A stretch of 64,000 nucleotides of DNA from Armatimonadota bacterium (GTDB lineage: Bacteria; Armatimonadota; Fimbriimonadia; Fimbriimonadales; Fimbriimonadaceae): assembly GCA_016789105.1 (NCBI GenBank), contig JAEURN010000004.1, positions 372,001 to 436,000 on the forward strand. Reading direction: 5' to 3'. Position numbers and translations under genes: made by a program. Every line of letters begins with the position of its first letter. Position 1 is the stretch's first letter. The notes beneath the pieces are model-generated. The model worked only from the letters and a program-made list of their open reading frames with translations. It searched no databases and had not been told where the DNA came from. This document shows, one piece after another, positions 17,394-26,703 of the stretch.

Positions 17394-18018
17394 TGGGCGT
17401 GGTCTGTCCGGTGTCGCCGTGGTCGATGTCGAGCGGGCCGATGACTTCTGCGGCCTTGACGGCGATTTCGGCCAACGACTTGCGGTTCCGGCCGATGGCG
17501 ATCAGGGCCGAATTCATGGCGTACTTGGTTCGGTTCGGCGATTTGTGGATGTTTTTAACGATGTAGTCGATCAATGGCCGGAACTCGCTATCTTCCCGCC
17601 GGGCCGCTTTGGCGGCAAAGATGGAGACTGCGTTCCAGCCGATCGTCGAAACCCATTCCGAGGGGCTTTCGATCCACGCTTGGACGGTGATCCAGGCGTT
17701 GGGATAGCGGACGACCAAACCGGCGACAGCCCCACAGAGCACGTGGTTTTCGGCTTCTTCGGCCCAGAGCATGAGCTCGTCCATGCTGAGATCCGTAGGT
17801 GAAGCGACCATTGTGGCCAGCATGCGGGCATCGTGGTTTTCGGTGTCCCACAGCAGTTTGGCCTGACGGCTACAGTTCTTGAATTCGTTGGCGATCCGTT
17901 TGAGATTGGCAAAACTGACTCCGAACATCGGGTCTTTAATGCCATGCTTGCGATAGACCTCGCAGTTTTTCGGCGACCCGCTTCGCTCGAGTTCCTCCAT
18001 CATTTCCTCAAACTTCAT
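17350..18018 (-). CDS. DNA alkylation repair protein, AlkD-like HEAT repeats
   Basis: A 222-residue all-helical protein of the AlkC/AlkD DNA glycosylase superfamily, which excises 3- and 7-alkylpurines by cradling the backbone in HEAT-like repeats. The family N-terminus is seen as YRKHGIKDPMFGVSFANLKRIANEF (residues 22-46), followed by LWDTENHDARMLATMVASP and helical repeats to the end. Whether the catalytic Trp/Asp/Arg set of AlkD is complete cannot be judged here; many bacterial homologues are non-catalytic. A TACAAT hexamer and an AAGGG stretch precede the ATG. It overlaps the trhO frame. Confidence 0.83.
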   Translation of the reverse strand: MKFEEMMEELERSGSPKNCEVYRKHGIKDPMFGVSFANLKRIANEFKNCSRQAKLLWDTENHDARMLATMVASPTDLSMDELMLWAEEAENHVLCGAVAGLVVRYPNAWITVQAWIESPSEWVSTIGWNAVSIFAAKAARREDSEFRPLIDYIVKNIHKSPNRTKYAMNSALIAIGRNRKSLAEIAVKAAEVIGPLDIDHGDTGQTTPNAVDAIRGTAHAQA

Positions 18019-18103
18019 AACCCTTCAATTGTACTGGAGATCGGCTCGGGGTCCCCGGAGCGCGCGCCTTCCGACAGGCCGCAGGTAACCTTCGGACACG
18101 CCC

Positions 18104-19402
18104 ATGGGAAACCCCATCACGAAATCGCCGCAAGGCTTGAATGTCCCCAACGATCCGATCATCCCATTTGTCGAAGGCGACGGGATCGGCCCAGATATCT
18201 GGCGGGCAAGCCAGGCTGTGTTTGATGCCGCCGTTGAAAAGGCCTATGGCGGCACCCGCAAGGTCGAATGGCACGAGGTTTTGGCCGGCCAAAAGGCATT
18301 CGATACGACTGGCGAGTGGCTGCCGCAAAACACTCTTGACAAGTTCGACCAGTACTTGGTGGGCATCAAGGGGCCGCTAACGACCCCGGTGGGCGGCGGC
18401 ATCCGGTCCATCAACGTGGCCCTGCGCCAGATGCTGGACCTCTACGTGTGTCTGAGGCCGGTTCGGTGGTTCACCGGGGTTCCCAGCCCTGTCAAACAGC
18501 CGGAACTCGTCGATATGGTGATCTTCCGGGAAAACACAGAAGACATTTATGCGGGGATCGAGTTCGTTGCCGGGAGCGGGGAGTCGGGCGCGTTCCTGGA
18601 TTTCATGGAGAAAGAGTTTCCGGCGATGTTCAAAAAGATCCGGTTCGGCACCAAAGACAAGGTCGATGGGTGGAACCACGAACTCGAAAGGATCGGCGCA
18701 CCGGCCCGCGACTTGCCGGTTCAAGTGGGGATCGGCATCAAACCGGTCAGCTACAGCGGCACCGAGCGGCTCATCCACAGTGCCATCGAATATGCGATCC
18801 AAGAAGGCCGGAAGAACGTCACCTTTATCCACAAAGGCAACATTATGAAGTTCACGGAAGGGGCGTTTATGGATTGGGGTTACGACGTGGCGCGCAACTT
18901 TTTTGGGGCGGTGCCGCTGGATGGAGGGCCATGGCATGTGATCCCCGAAGGTCAACGCGGTGCCGGCCTGGTGATCAAGGATGGGATCGCCGACGCCTTC
19001 CTCCAACAGATCTTGCTGCGTCCGCAAGATTACGACGTTGTCGCCACGTTGAATTTGAATGGGGACTATATCAGCGATGCCCTGGCGGCCCAAGTCGGCG
19101 GAATCGGCATTGCACCCGGTGCCAACATCAATTACATCAGCGGGCATGCGATTTTCGAGGCCACCCACGGGACGGCACCCAAATATGCCAACTTGGACAA
19201 GGTCAACCCGAGTTCGGTGATCCTGAGCGGCGAAATGATGTTCCGCTACATGGGTTGGACAGAAGCTGCCGACCTGATTGTGAGCGGGGTGGAAGGGGCC
19301 ATCAGTGCCAAAACGGTGACCTATGATTTTGCCCGGATGATGCCGGATGCAATCGAGGTGAGCTGCTCTGGGTTTGGCAAAGAAGTTGTCAAGCACATGT
19401 GA
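18104..19402 (+). CDS. icd: Isocitrate dehydrogenase (NADP-type)
   Basis: A 432-residue enzyme oxidising isocitrate to 2-oxoglutarate in the TCA cycle. Its signatures are the N-terminal [15 protein letters not shown], the substrate loop [24 protein letters not shown] (with the Ser that E. coli phosphorylates), [11 protein letters not shown], and late in the protein [26 protein letters not shown] and [22 protein letters not shown]. The HGTAPKY context fits bacterial NADP-dependent enzymes. It is divergent from the AlkD-like gene with 85 bases between, containing no clear ribosome-binding site. Confidence 0.96.
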   Translation: MGNPITKSPQGLNVPNDPIIPFVEGDGIGPDIWRASQAVFDAAVEKAYGGTRKVEWHEVLAGQKAFDTTGEWLPQNTLDKFDQYLVGIKGPLTTPVGGGIRSINVALRQMLDLYVCLRPVRWFTGVPSPVKQPELVDMVIFRENTEDIYAGIEFVAGSGESGAFLDFMEKEFPAMFKKIRFGTKDKVDGWNHELERIGAPARDLPVQVGIGIKPVSYSGTERLIHSAIEYAIQEGRKNVTFIHKGNIMKFTEGAFMDWGYDVARNFFGAVPLDGGPWHVIPEGQRGAGLVIKDGIADAFLQQILLRPQDYDVVATLNLNGDYISDALAAQVGGIGIAPGANINYISGHAIFEATHGTAPKYANLDKVNPSSVILSGEMMFRYMGWTEAADLIVSGVEGAISAKTVTYDFARMMPDAIEVSCSGFGKEVVKHM

Positions 19403-19419
19403 GCCGGCAACCTGGCATG

Positions 19420-19457
19420 GATCCCCGGCCCATCCGTGTTTTGGATCGGCCGGGATC
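19420..19457 (+). terminator. Possible hairpin terminator after icd
   Basis: A long imperfect inverted repeat begins 17 bases after the icd stop: GATCCCCGGCC pairs with GGCCGGGATC with one bulged base, enclosing an inner ATCC/GGAT pair. No T-tract follows, so the call is tentative. Confidence 0.35.
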
Positions 19458-19524
19458 GAAATCTGGGTCTGACCTGTCGATGTCCCATTTCGGAAACCCG
19501 GTTGTTTTGCGGGCAACTATCTGA

Positions 19525-19530
19525 TAGAGT
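19525..19530 (+). promoter_or_regulatory. -10 element TAGAGT, leaderless type
   Basis: TAGAGT ends 6 bases before the ATG at 19537, and TTGTTT at 19502-19507 lies 17 bases upstream of it as a -35 candidate. The transcript would start at or next to the start codon. Confidence 0.6.
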
Positions 19531-19536
19531 TGTTGC

Positions 19537-21363
19537 ATGCTGTCGGCCATCAGCGCATTAGTGCTTTCCACGCCCCTGATCGTCCGAACCGAAAACACCG
19601 TCCCCATCGCGGTTGTCTCGTTGGAGACGATCCAGGAAAACCGTTCGGTGGAAGGGGTCGCCCGCCTGCTGGATGTGACTTACAAAGCCGAGTTCATCCC
19701 TCAAGCGGTGCCGGATGCCGGCACTGTCAACTTGCGGGGATTCCGGAACCTGAACTTCCGTTACAACGATTCGCCAGGGAAGTTCGAAATGAGACCCGTG
19801 TTGGACTCGTCACTGCTTGAGCAAATCGAGGTCTTGCGGGGCACCCAGGCGCTTTCAACCTACGGGGGATCGGCGAGCGGGGCGGTTTTGAACTTGGCGA
19901 TTCGGGACACGTATTCGGCGGTTCCGCGGGGGACGAACATGTTCAAACCGATTTCGGTCGACCCTTTGCAGTTTGCCCAGCAAGGGGGCTGGAACAGGCA
20001 GGAATATAGCTTCAACAAGGAAAAACTTAGCCTGGACTATAAGATCTCCGCGAGCTATTCCTATGGGGGGAAGTCGTACCAGGATTATGTCGATAAGGGG
20101 TCAATCGGACTTGGTCAGATTTGGATGCCAGTGGGAGAGCCGACAATGTCGAGCTTTGTCCCCGACGGGAAACCAAACAAGGACCTGCAACACGGCCTGG
20201 GGGGGATTTGGGTTCAGCCGCAGAACACCGAACTCGGATTCCAAGCATTTTTTCCGCCTTTGACCTTAGGCCAAATCACCAGCGGCAAGACACCGCAGGG
20301 TTATGTCACGGATGTCGAGAAGGCCAATGGTGAGATGGTTGTCAAGTCGATGCAGAAGTTGGGCTATTCGTTCCCGCAGATGATCGCGGCTCTCCAAACC
20401 CTTGCCCCGGAAGGCACGGACATGAACCGGTTGAACTTTCCTTCTTTGGATGGTGACCCGTGCGATTACGACTTGGACTGCCCGCCGGGGACGATCTGGT
20501 ACCCCAGTAACCCGGCATACCAGGCGATGATGACGGGTGTGCGATATTCGCGGCTGACCTTTGCCGAGGTCTTCGCCGGGATCGGCCGGGGGGGCCAGGA
20601 TCCCCGTGCGATGAGGGTTCTGTGCATGAACATGGAGAAGAAGGAGCCTGCCGCGGGGGTGAAGTACTACCCTTACCGGCCAAAAGATCCCGTCATTTCT
20701 TCGCTGGCCAATTTGATGGATCAGGCGAATTTCCGCGGACCTTGGGATCAAGCGCGGCTGTGGATCTACACGGACAAAGCGACTTATGAGCAGGTCAACG
20801 AACGGCTTGTCAACGGGGTCGGGCAATCCGCCTACTTGATGGCTTTGGCCGACGTCGCCTTTGCGGGAGGGTTGGATGACAAGATGTTAAAGGATCCCAA
20901 ATACGTCAAGCCGGAATTCATGATTGGCTCAGGCGCTCCGTCCTACGCCCGGACGTGGTTGATGGAGACCTTGGACGCGTTCCACCCCAAGAAGGCTGGC
21001 GAATGGTTGAAGGGCAATGCGGCGACGATGCTCCAACTGGTGGGCCCAAAAGCAGACCAGGATGACAACCAACATCTGGCCGACACCCTCCGCCGGATGA
21101 CGTCGTTCAGCGCGCCCGAAGACCGGGAGGCGGCGCTCCGGTTTATGAGCGCGGCCAAGGCCCAGATCGGGATGCTCAAGGGCAAGTTGGGATCGGGGAG
21201 CGATTCGCTCTACTCCGGCCGGGAATCTGAAGTGGCTTTGGCGCTTGCCTTGGTCAAAGAAGGATTCCTAACCCAGGCAAACGATGCCTTGGCGTATGTG
21301 GCCGAAAAGGGTCCAGGAGATTCCAATAAGGCACTGGCCAAACAACTGTTGGCGGGCGGGTGA
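19537..21363 (+). CDS. TonB-plug domain fused to an unknown domain (no beta-barrel)
   Basis: A 608-residue protein. After a hydrophobic N-terminus, residues about 22-127 match the TonB-dependent receptor plug: a VPIAVVSLETIQ entry, NLRGFRNLNF in the RG position, and SSLLEQIEVLRGTQALSTYGGSASGAVLNLAIRD, the hallmark plug ending. The rest is not a 22-strand barrel: from about residue 165 to the end it is clearly homologous to the next gene's product, with a central GDPCDYDLDCPPGTIWYPS block and a long helical C-terminus. Function is unknown; location in the periplasm or outer membrane is inferred. It and its neighbour lie in tandem, each with its own promoter-like sequence. Confidence 0.8.
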   Translation: MLSAISALVLSTPLIVRTENTVPIAVVSLETIQENRSVEGVARLLDVTYKAEFIPQAVPDAGTVNLRGFRNLNFRYNDSPGKFEMRPVLDSSLLEQIEVLRGTQALSTYGGSASGAVLNLAIRDTYSAVPRGTNMFKPISVDPLQFAQQGGWNRQEYSFNKEKLSLDYKISASYSYGGKSYQDYVDKGSIGLGQIWMPVGEPTMSSFVPDGKPNKDLQHGLGGIWVQPQNTELGFQAFFPPLTLGQITSGKTPQGYVTDVEKANGEMVVKSMQKLGYSFPQMIAALQTLAPEGTDMNRLNFPSLDGDPCDYDLDCPPGTIWYPSNPAYQAMMTGVRYSRLTFAEVFAGIGRGGQDPRAMRVLCMNMEKKEPAAGVKYYPYRPKDPVISSLANLMDQANFRGPWDQARLWIYTDKATYEQVNERLVNGVGQSAYLMALADVAFAGGLDDKMLKDPKYVKPEFMIGSGAPSYARTWLMETLDAFHPKKAGEWLKGNAATMLQLVGPKADQDDNQHLADTLRRMTSFSAPEDREAALRFMSAAKAQIGMLKGKLGSGSDSLYSGRESEVALALALVKEGFLTQANDALAYVAEKGPGDSNKALAKQLLAGG

Positions 21364-21501
21364 ACCGGTTCGGAGTACGGAACAAGAGTCATTGAAAAAT
21401 GCCTTAGTGGGAGATTACTTGCCAGAGCCTTCGATTTGACTCATCAGGTGAATCCCCGTAAAAACATTGGCATTCTGCAACATAGGAACGATGCCATTTG
21501 A

Positions 21502-21507
21502 TAGAAT
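21502..21507 (+). promoter_or_regulatory. -10 element TAGAAT, leaderless type
   Basis: TAGAAT ends exactly 6 bases before the ATG at 21514. No good -35 is visible at 16-18 bases. Confidence 0.6.
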
Positions 21508-21513
21508 ACGCCT

Positions 21514-23346
21514 ATGTTGACATCGGTGGTCGCCTTTGCCGTTATCGGAGGGATAAAGACTTTTCAAGACCCAGAGGCGAGATCGATCATCTCAAACCCT
21601 TTCAAAACCAGCCGCGAAAAGGTGATGGACGGGGGCAAAGAGGTGGAAGCCGATGTGACCTATTACGCCACGTTTTCACTACTATCGAACAGTTTGACCC
21701 CTAGCGAACAGATGAATAGGGTTTTCCGTACCTTGGATGTCCGACCAGAACATCCCGGCGAGCGGTTCAACATGAGCTGCATTTTTGAAAAGGTTGATCC
21801 GAATGAAGGGGAGATGTTGGAGGCGTACCTGACGTTTCGGGAATTCGGGGCGAGCGAGTCGATAGGAGCCGAGATTCTGAAGGCAATCAAGTCGATCACC
21901 GCCTATTCGGCCGGAGTTGGCAAGGACGCGGTGAGTTGCGATCCGAACAGCGGCATCAAGCCCGACGGTTGGACACACCGCGAATACGGACATAGCCTCT
22001 CAAAGTGCGTATGCGCTTACCAAATCACCAAGGTTTGGTCAATCGGTGGGAAGAAGTCGTCAAAAGTTGAGAAGGGCGGGACCATTGAAATCGGTGATAT
22101 GTGGACGCCGAAGAGAGATCCGCTTGTTGATCGCTTTAGGCCAGATGGAGAGCCGGAAAAAGAGACCCAGGAGGAGATGGGCGGCGTTACGGTGAAGCCT
22201 TCGCCAACTGCAAACCCGTTCCAGATCTTCCTCCCCCAAATCAAAGGGAACCCTTACTACCCCAGCATCAAACCGGTGCAATACATCAAGGATGTTACTG
22301 AAGAAAATGGCTCCGAGCTTGTAGACCTCATGGTGAAGGAAGGCTTCACCATCCCCCGCATGATCGATATCCTTGGCAAGATCGCCCCGGAAGGAACCGA
22401 CATGAACCGTCTGAGCTTTTTGGAGGGTGGCGACCCGTGTGATAGCGACATGGATTTCCCTCCAGGCACGATATGGATTCCAAGTGACCCCGCCTACCAA
22501 TCGATGATGACCGGGGTTCGGTTCAATCGGAGGATTCTCGGCTTCGACCTTTATGCAAGCCTGAACCCGGCTCCTCAAGATGGAAAGTTCGCTATGCGCA
22601 CGCTTTGCTTGAATATGGAAAAACGGGAACCGGCAAAAGGGGTGAAGTATTATCCCTACCGCCCCAGCGACCCGGTGATCCCAATGCTCGCCCGACGGAT
22701 GGACGAATCACGTAGCCGGGGCCCCTGGGATCAAGCCCGAATGTGGATCTACACCGACAAGGCGACAATGGAGATGGTGAACCACAAGTTGGTCAACGGG
22801 GTTGGGACATCAGCCTATCTCATGGCTTTGGCAGATGTCGGATGGGCTGGCGGGTTGAGCGACAAGATGCTGAAAGACCCCAAGTTTTTCACTCCAGAAC
22901 TGATGTTGGGCTCCGGTGCCCCGGAATACGCCTCTTCTTATTTAATGGAGGTCTTGGACGACCTGCATCCAAAAAAAGCTGGCGACTGGCTCCGCAAAAA
23001 CGCGACGTCGATGTTGCAACTGGTCGGCCCCCAGGCAGACCAAGACGACAATAAGCACCTTGCCGAAACCTTGCGCCGGTTGACCCTGTTTAATGCGCCG
23101 GAAGACCGAGAGGCTGCCTTGAAGTTCATGTTGGCAACGCAGAAGGAACTGGCGGGACTTAAAGGGCAGCTAGGAAGCGGTCGGCTAGCCCTTTACTCGG
23201 GCCGGAACGAAGAGGTAGCGCCAGCGCTCGCGTTAGTCAAAGCCGGGTACTTAACGCCAGCGAAAGATGCCCTTGAGTTTGTAGCAGTGAACGGCCCGGG
23301 CGATGCCAACAAGGCATTGGCTAAAGAGATATTGGGCGGCCTTTAA
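21514..23346 (+). CDS. Paralogue of the preceding protein, without the plug domain
   Basis: A 610-residue protein of unrecognised family with a hydrophobic N-terminus (VVAFAVIGGI) that may be a signal or anchor. Residues 30-165 differ from the paralogue (no TonB plug; several Cys at about 149, 172 and 174 instead). From about residue 180 the two align: GDMWTP...RPDGEP, APEGTDMNRLSF, GDPCDSDMDFPPGTIWIPSDPAYQSMMTGVRFNR, MRTLCLNMEKREPAKGVKYYPYRPSDPVI, GPWDQARMWIYTDKAT, VNGVG-x-SAYLMALADV and GSGAPEYA. The C-terminal 250 residues look helical and repeat-like. By eye the C-terminal part is well above half identical to its neighbour, so this is a recent duplication with an N-terminal domain swap. 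Confidence 0.75.
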   Translation: MLTSVVAFAVIGGIKTFQDPEARSIISNPFKTSREKVMDGGKEVEADVTYYATFSLLSNSLTPSEQMNRVFRTLDVRPEHPGERFNMSCIFEKVDPNEGEMLEAYLTFREFGASESIGAEILKAIKSITAYSAGVGKDAVSCDPNSGIKPDGWTHREYGHSLSKCVCAYQITKVWSIGGKKSSKVEKGGTIEIGDMWTPKRDPLVDRFRPDGEPEKETQEEMGGVTVKPSPTANPFQIFLPQIKGNPYYPSIKPVQYIKDVTEENGSELVDLMVKEGFTIPRMIDILGKIAPEGTDMNRLSFLEGGDPCDSDMDFPPGTIWIPSDPAYQSMMTGVRFNRRILGFDLYASLNPAPQDGKFAMRTLCLNMEKREPAKGVKYYPYRPSDPVIPMLARRMDESRSRGPWDQARMWIYTDKATMEMVNHKLVNGVGTSAYLMALADVGWAGGLSDKMLKDPKFFTPELMLGSGAPEYASSYLMEVLDDLHPKKAGDWLRKNATSMLQLVGPQADQDDNKHLAETLRRLTLFNAPEDREAALKFMLATQKELAGLKGQLGSGRLALYSGRNEEVAPALALVKAGYLTPAKDALEFVAVNGPGDANKALAKEILGGL

Positions 23347-24041
23347 GCAGCCGTTTCTCCGACGTTGACGTTCCAGACCGGGCGGAAATGCTCGACAAGG
23401 GTCGGGAAGATTCCGGCGCAAAGGCTGAGCCGGTGGCCGACATAGTGCAGGCCCCCCGGATCTTTGAGGATATAGATTTGCACGCTTTTGCCGCGTTGCA
23501 AAGTGGCCCGCAAATATTGGTTGTACCGTTGCAAATGGGCTGGGGCAGAATTGCTGGTGAGCGTTGCCAAGCTTTGGCCCAAAGATCTTGGGGAGTTGGC
23601 AATGTAAACAACGGCCCCATCGATGGTGAACGCAATCAGGATGTCGGCAATTTCGTTTTTGTCGCCGACGAAGAAGTTGATCCCGGTTCCAGACAGCGTG
23701 AAATCGCCGACCCAGATGAACCCGGTTTGTTGGAGTTCCAAGATGTGCTCTTGCCCCTTGGGCACTTCGGGGAGTTCGTCGGCGGTGGGGAGCTCGACCC
23801 CCATTTCTTCGGCAACATCCCTTTGGACGACCTGGGATTCTTCGGTGACGACGTAGTTGCCGCCGGGCTTGCCGATCCGTTTGATACGTTTGACGACGCC
23901 TTCTGATTCCAATTGGCGACAAATGAGGGAAACGGCTTGGGTGCTGGGCACGAATTGACGGAGGGCGTAGGCGATTTCTTCATCGCTTGCCCCGTTGTTT
24001 TCGTGGAGGAAATCCACAACCATGTTGCGCAAGGACTGCAT
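23343..24041 (-). CDS. Winged-helix protein with C-terminal GIY-YIG-like domain (degenerate?)
   Basis: A 232-residue protein. Residues 1-66 fit a winged helix-turn-helix: VVDFLHENNGASDEEIAYALRQFVPSTQAVSLICRQLESEGVVKRI, with the wing in GKPGGNYVV. After an acidic linker, residues about 100-228 form a second domain whose pattern (GAVVYIANSPRSLGQSL, a YNQYLRATLQRGKSVQIYILKD stretch and a terminal LVEHFRPVWN) resembles the GIY-YIG nuclease fold, but the catalytic Arg position reads Gln and no clear catalytic Glu is seen. That reading is tentative. It converges with the preceding paralogue with a 4-base overlap. Confidence 0.6.
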   Translation of the reverse strand: MQSLRNMVVDFLHENNGASDEEIAYALRQFVPSTQAVSLICRQLESEGVVKRIKRIGKPGGNYVVTEESQVVQRDVAEEMGVELPTADELPEVPKGQEHILELQQTGFIWVGDFTLSGTGINFFVGDKNEIADILIAFTIDGAVVYIANSPRSLGQSLATLTSNSAPAHLQRYNQYLRATLQRGKSVQIYILKDPGGLHYVGHRLSLCAGIFPTLVEHFRPVWNVNVGETAA

Positions 24042-24140
24042 GGTCTGACAAAAAACTTATCGGTATCTGTCGTGCCGAACTGGAATCAGCCCCCATCCGG
24101 GGGGACGGAGGCTGATGGAGTGCAAACGGTTGCCAGCCGG

Positions 24141-24935
24141 TTACGACTTGCGCTTTTTGCGGGCAGCCACAGCGGCCAGTCCGGCAATCACAAGCATAGA
24201 AGCCGGTTCGGGAACCGCGTTGATGTTGTCCCAATAGACGCTGTAGGCGCTGGCCGGAGTGTGGGTGGCATCGCTAAAGTTATACGCTTGGACGAAGACG
24301 GTCCGGAGTTCCGGGCTGGCCAAGCTGGCATCGGCGTCGGTGTAAACCAGGTTCCCGTCCAGGTAGTAATCAGCTGTCGATCCATGGCTGGTGATGGCCA
24401 AATTGTGCCAACCGGTGGTGACCGCGTCGGCCAATGTGACCCAACCGTTGGCCGTATCGGCATCCCAAATGCGCCACACGTTGGATTTGTTGGTCGCGCC
24501 TTCGTTGAACGGGTCGCTGTCATCGAACCGCTTGGCCCCGAAAATCCCGTAGAACGCGTTGTTTTCGTTGGCGTTGTTGTCGCGGGTCCACAAGTCGGTG
24601 CGCCAGTTGAATCCGCTGGTCAGCATGTCGCTGCTGATGTAGACGTCCCCGCTCACCGTCCAATCCGGGCCGATATTGCCGCCCGGGCGTTGGCGCCCTT
24701 GGGTGTTGTAGAACGTGCTAGTGTTGTATCCGCTCGGCCGGTTGTTGTAGGCGTCGGCCGGGTCAATTGTGATCTTCAGCCGGTTGTCGCCATCAAAGAA
24801 CGCCGATTGGAAGCCGTTTGGTTCGTAGCGGTCGGTTACCCACGCTGGGTCGATGGAATCAAAGGTGTCGCTGAATTGGGCGAAGGCGGCAGACGCGCAA
24901 AGCGCGAGCGCAGCGATAGCAATGGTTCTTTTCAA
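24141..24935 (-). CDS. Secreted PEP-CTERM protein with concanavalin-like domain
   Basis: A 264-residue exported protein. The start is TTG at 24935, with AGGAG five bases before it; this gives a clean signal peptide (LKRTIAIAALALCASAAFA, cut before QF). The body (FSDTFDSIDPAWVTDRYEPNGFQ... to VYWDNI) looks like a LamG/concanavalin-type beta sandwich, as in laminarinase-like or polysaccharide-binding proteins. The C-terminus is a textbook PEP-CTERM sorting tag: VPEPASM, a hydrophobic helix, then RKKRKS. It would be processed by an exosortase and attached to the surface or released with exopolysaccharide; no exosortase gene is in the window. Confidence 0.9.
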   Translation of the reverse strand: MKRTIAIAALALCASAAFAQFSDTFDSIDPAWVTDRYEPNGFQSAFFDGDNRLKITIDPADAYNNRPSGYNTSTFYNTQGRQRPGGNIGPDWTVSGDVYISSDMLTSGFNWRTDLWTRDNNANENNAFYGIFGAKRFDDSDPFNEGATNKSNVWRIWDADTANGWVTLADAVTTGWHNLAITSHGSTADYYLDGNLVYTDADASLASPELRTVFVQAYNFSDATHTPASAYSVYWDNINAVPEPASMLVIAGLAAVAARKKRKS

Positions 24936-25049
24936 TTGTGCTCCTCTCGAAACCCACCTCAACGGAGGCGGAGAATCAACCGGATTTTAGCAGGATTCCT
25001 CATCGGTGTCGATTCGTTGCAAAAAAACCTGGCAATTATTCGGGGGACG

Positions 25050-26561
25050 TCAATAGGCTCGCGCGAAAATGACCCGTTGCATACTGGGCTTACCCGAATA
25101 GACACATTGGCCGGGCTCGGCATCGGCCGGGTCGAGCGGCACAAGGGGGATGCAGCGAATTGTGGCCTTTGTCGCCGCATTGATGGCGTCTTCGGTTTCT
25201 TGGGTGCCGTCCCAGTGGGCAACGATGAATCCTCCCCCGCCTTCTTGCGGGAATGCGGCTTGGAACTCCTCCCACGTATCCACGCGCTTCGTGTTGCGTT
25301 CACGGAGTTGCAAGGCGCGGCCATAGAGCTCTGATTGGAAGGCGTCCAGCTGAGCCGTGACTTGGCGGGTTACATCCTCCAGGGCGACTTCTTGCTTGTC
25401 GCCGCCCAGCCGGCTGGCGAGCAGGACTTTGTTTTCGGCAAGGTCGCGGGGCCCAAGTTCAATACGGAGGCAAACGCCGCGCATCTCCCAGTGGTTGAAC
25501 TTGAACCCGGGAGACTCTTTTTCCCGATCGTCGATCTTGACCCGGATCGGCTGGCCCATCCAGGTGTTGGATTTAAGTTCGGCCGCAATCTTGTCGCTGG
25601 CTTGGAGCACGGCTTGGCGGTCATCACCCCGGCCGATCGGCACGATCACGACTTGGATGGGGGCGAGGCGGGGTGGGCAGACCAGTCCGTTGTCGTCGCT
25701 GTGGGCCATGATCATGGTCCCGACCATCCGCGTGCTGACCCCCCAACTTGTGGCATAGACGTACTCTTGTTTCCCTTCTTGCGATTGGAACGTGACATCG
25801 AACGCCTTGGCAAAATTCTGGCCCAGGTGGTGGCTGGTGCCGGCTTGGATGGCTCTGAGGTCTTGGGTCATCGCCTCAATGGTGTAGGTGTGGTCGGCCC
25901 CGGCGAATTTCTCGCCGTCTGATTTCACGCCGTCAACAACCGGCACGCACATCCATTCCTCGCAAAACCTTTTGTAGACACCGAGCATGGTGGCGGCTTC
26001 TTGTTCGGCTTCTTCGTAGGTGGCGTGGGCGGTGTGGCCTTCTTGCCACAAGAACTCGGCGGTCCGGAGGAACAGGCGCGGGCGGAGTTCCCACCGCATG
26101 ACATTGGCCCATTGGTTGATCAGCAATGGCAGGTCGCGGTAGCTCTGGATCCAGTTTTTGTAGCTGTGCCAGATGATGGTCTCGCTTGTCGGTCGGATGA
26201 TGAGTTCTTCTTCGAGCTTGGCATCGGGGTCGACCACGACCCCTTTGCCGTTGGGGTCGTTCATCAGCCGGTGGTGGGTGACGACGGCGCACTCTTTGGC
26301 AAACCCGTCCACGTGCTCGGCCTCCTTGCTCAGGAACGATTTAGGGATCAGGAGGGGGAAATAGGCGTTGACATGGCCCGTTTCTTTAAACATGCCATCC
26401 AAGGCATCCCGCATGAGCTCCCAAATGGCGTAACCATGGGGCTTGATGACCATGCATCCCCGGACGACGCTGTTGTCGGCGAGGTCGGCTTTTTTGACGA
26501 GGTCGTTGTACCATTCGGCATAATTCTCGTCGCGGGGGGTAACTCCCAAATCCTTGGCCAT
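25050..26561 (-). CDS. proS: Prolyl-tRNA synthetase (archaeal/eukaryotic-type)
   Basis: A 503-residue class II aminoacyl-tRNA synthetase. Motif 2 and 3 regions are visible ([96 protein letters not shown]), then the anticodon-binding domain and the C-terminal zinc-like domain of the short type-3 ProRS. It lacks the large editing insertion of the E. coli type. A CAAAAT hexamer ends 6 bases before the ATG, with CCTCCG between, so it may also be leaderless. The gene stands alone on the minus strand. Confidence 0.96.
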   Translation of the reverse strand: MAKDLGVTPRDENYAEWYNDLVKKADLADNSVVRGCMVIKPHGYAIWELMRDALDGMFKETGHVNAYFPLLIPKSFLSKEAEHVDGFAKECAVVTHHRLMNDPNGKGVVVDPDAKLEEELIIRPTSETIIWHSYKNWIQSYRDLPLLINQWANVMRWELRPRLFLRTAEFLWQEGHTAHATYEEAEQEAATMLGVYKRFCEEWMCVPVVDGVKSDGEKFAGADHTYTIEAMTQDLRAIQAGTSHHLGQNFAKAFDVTFQSQEGKQEYVYATSWGVSTRMVGTMIMAHSDDNGLVCPPRLAPIQVVIVPIGRGDDRQAVLQASDKIAAELKSNTWMGQPIRVKIDDREKESPGFKFNHWEMRGVCLRIELGPRDLAENKVLLASRLGGDKQEVALEDVTRQVTAQLDAFQSELYGRALQLRERNTKRVDTWEEFQAAFPQEGGGGFIVAHWDGTQETEDAINAATKATIRCIPLVPLDPADAEPGQCVYSGKPSMQRVIFARAY

Positions 26562-26591
26562 CGGAGGATTTTGACAGGTTCGGTTGAGGCG

Positions 26592-26611
26592 GCCCGGGCG
26601 GTTGCCCGGGC
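26592..26611 (-). repeat. GCCCGGGC inverted repeat upstream of proS
   Basis: Two copies of the self-complementary octamer GCCCGGGC lie 4 bases apart (26592-26599 and 26604-26611), forming a strong possible hairpin. It lies in the 142-base gap between the end of the phosphoesterase gene and the start of proS. Without a T-tract a terminator is not certain. Confidence 0.35.
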
Positions 26612-26703
26612 GGGGATTGGATCATCTGAGCGGTTTGAAATGGCACGTCGGGCCCCAAGCCAGCGTGCCAGTTTGACCGCCGGATCGGCCCTCATTGGCC
26701 ATC

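Noticed and set aside
23913-25334. 473-codon open frame on the plus strand over the PEP-CTERM and proS genes
   Set aside because: Overlaps two well-supported genes on the other strand and shows no recognisable domain.
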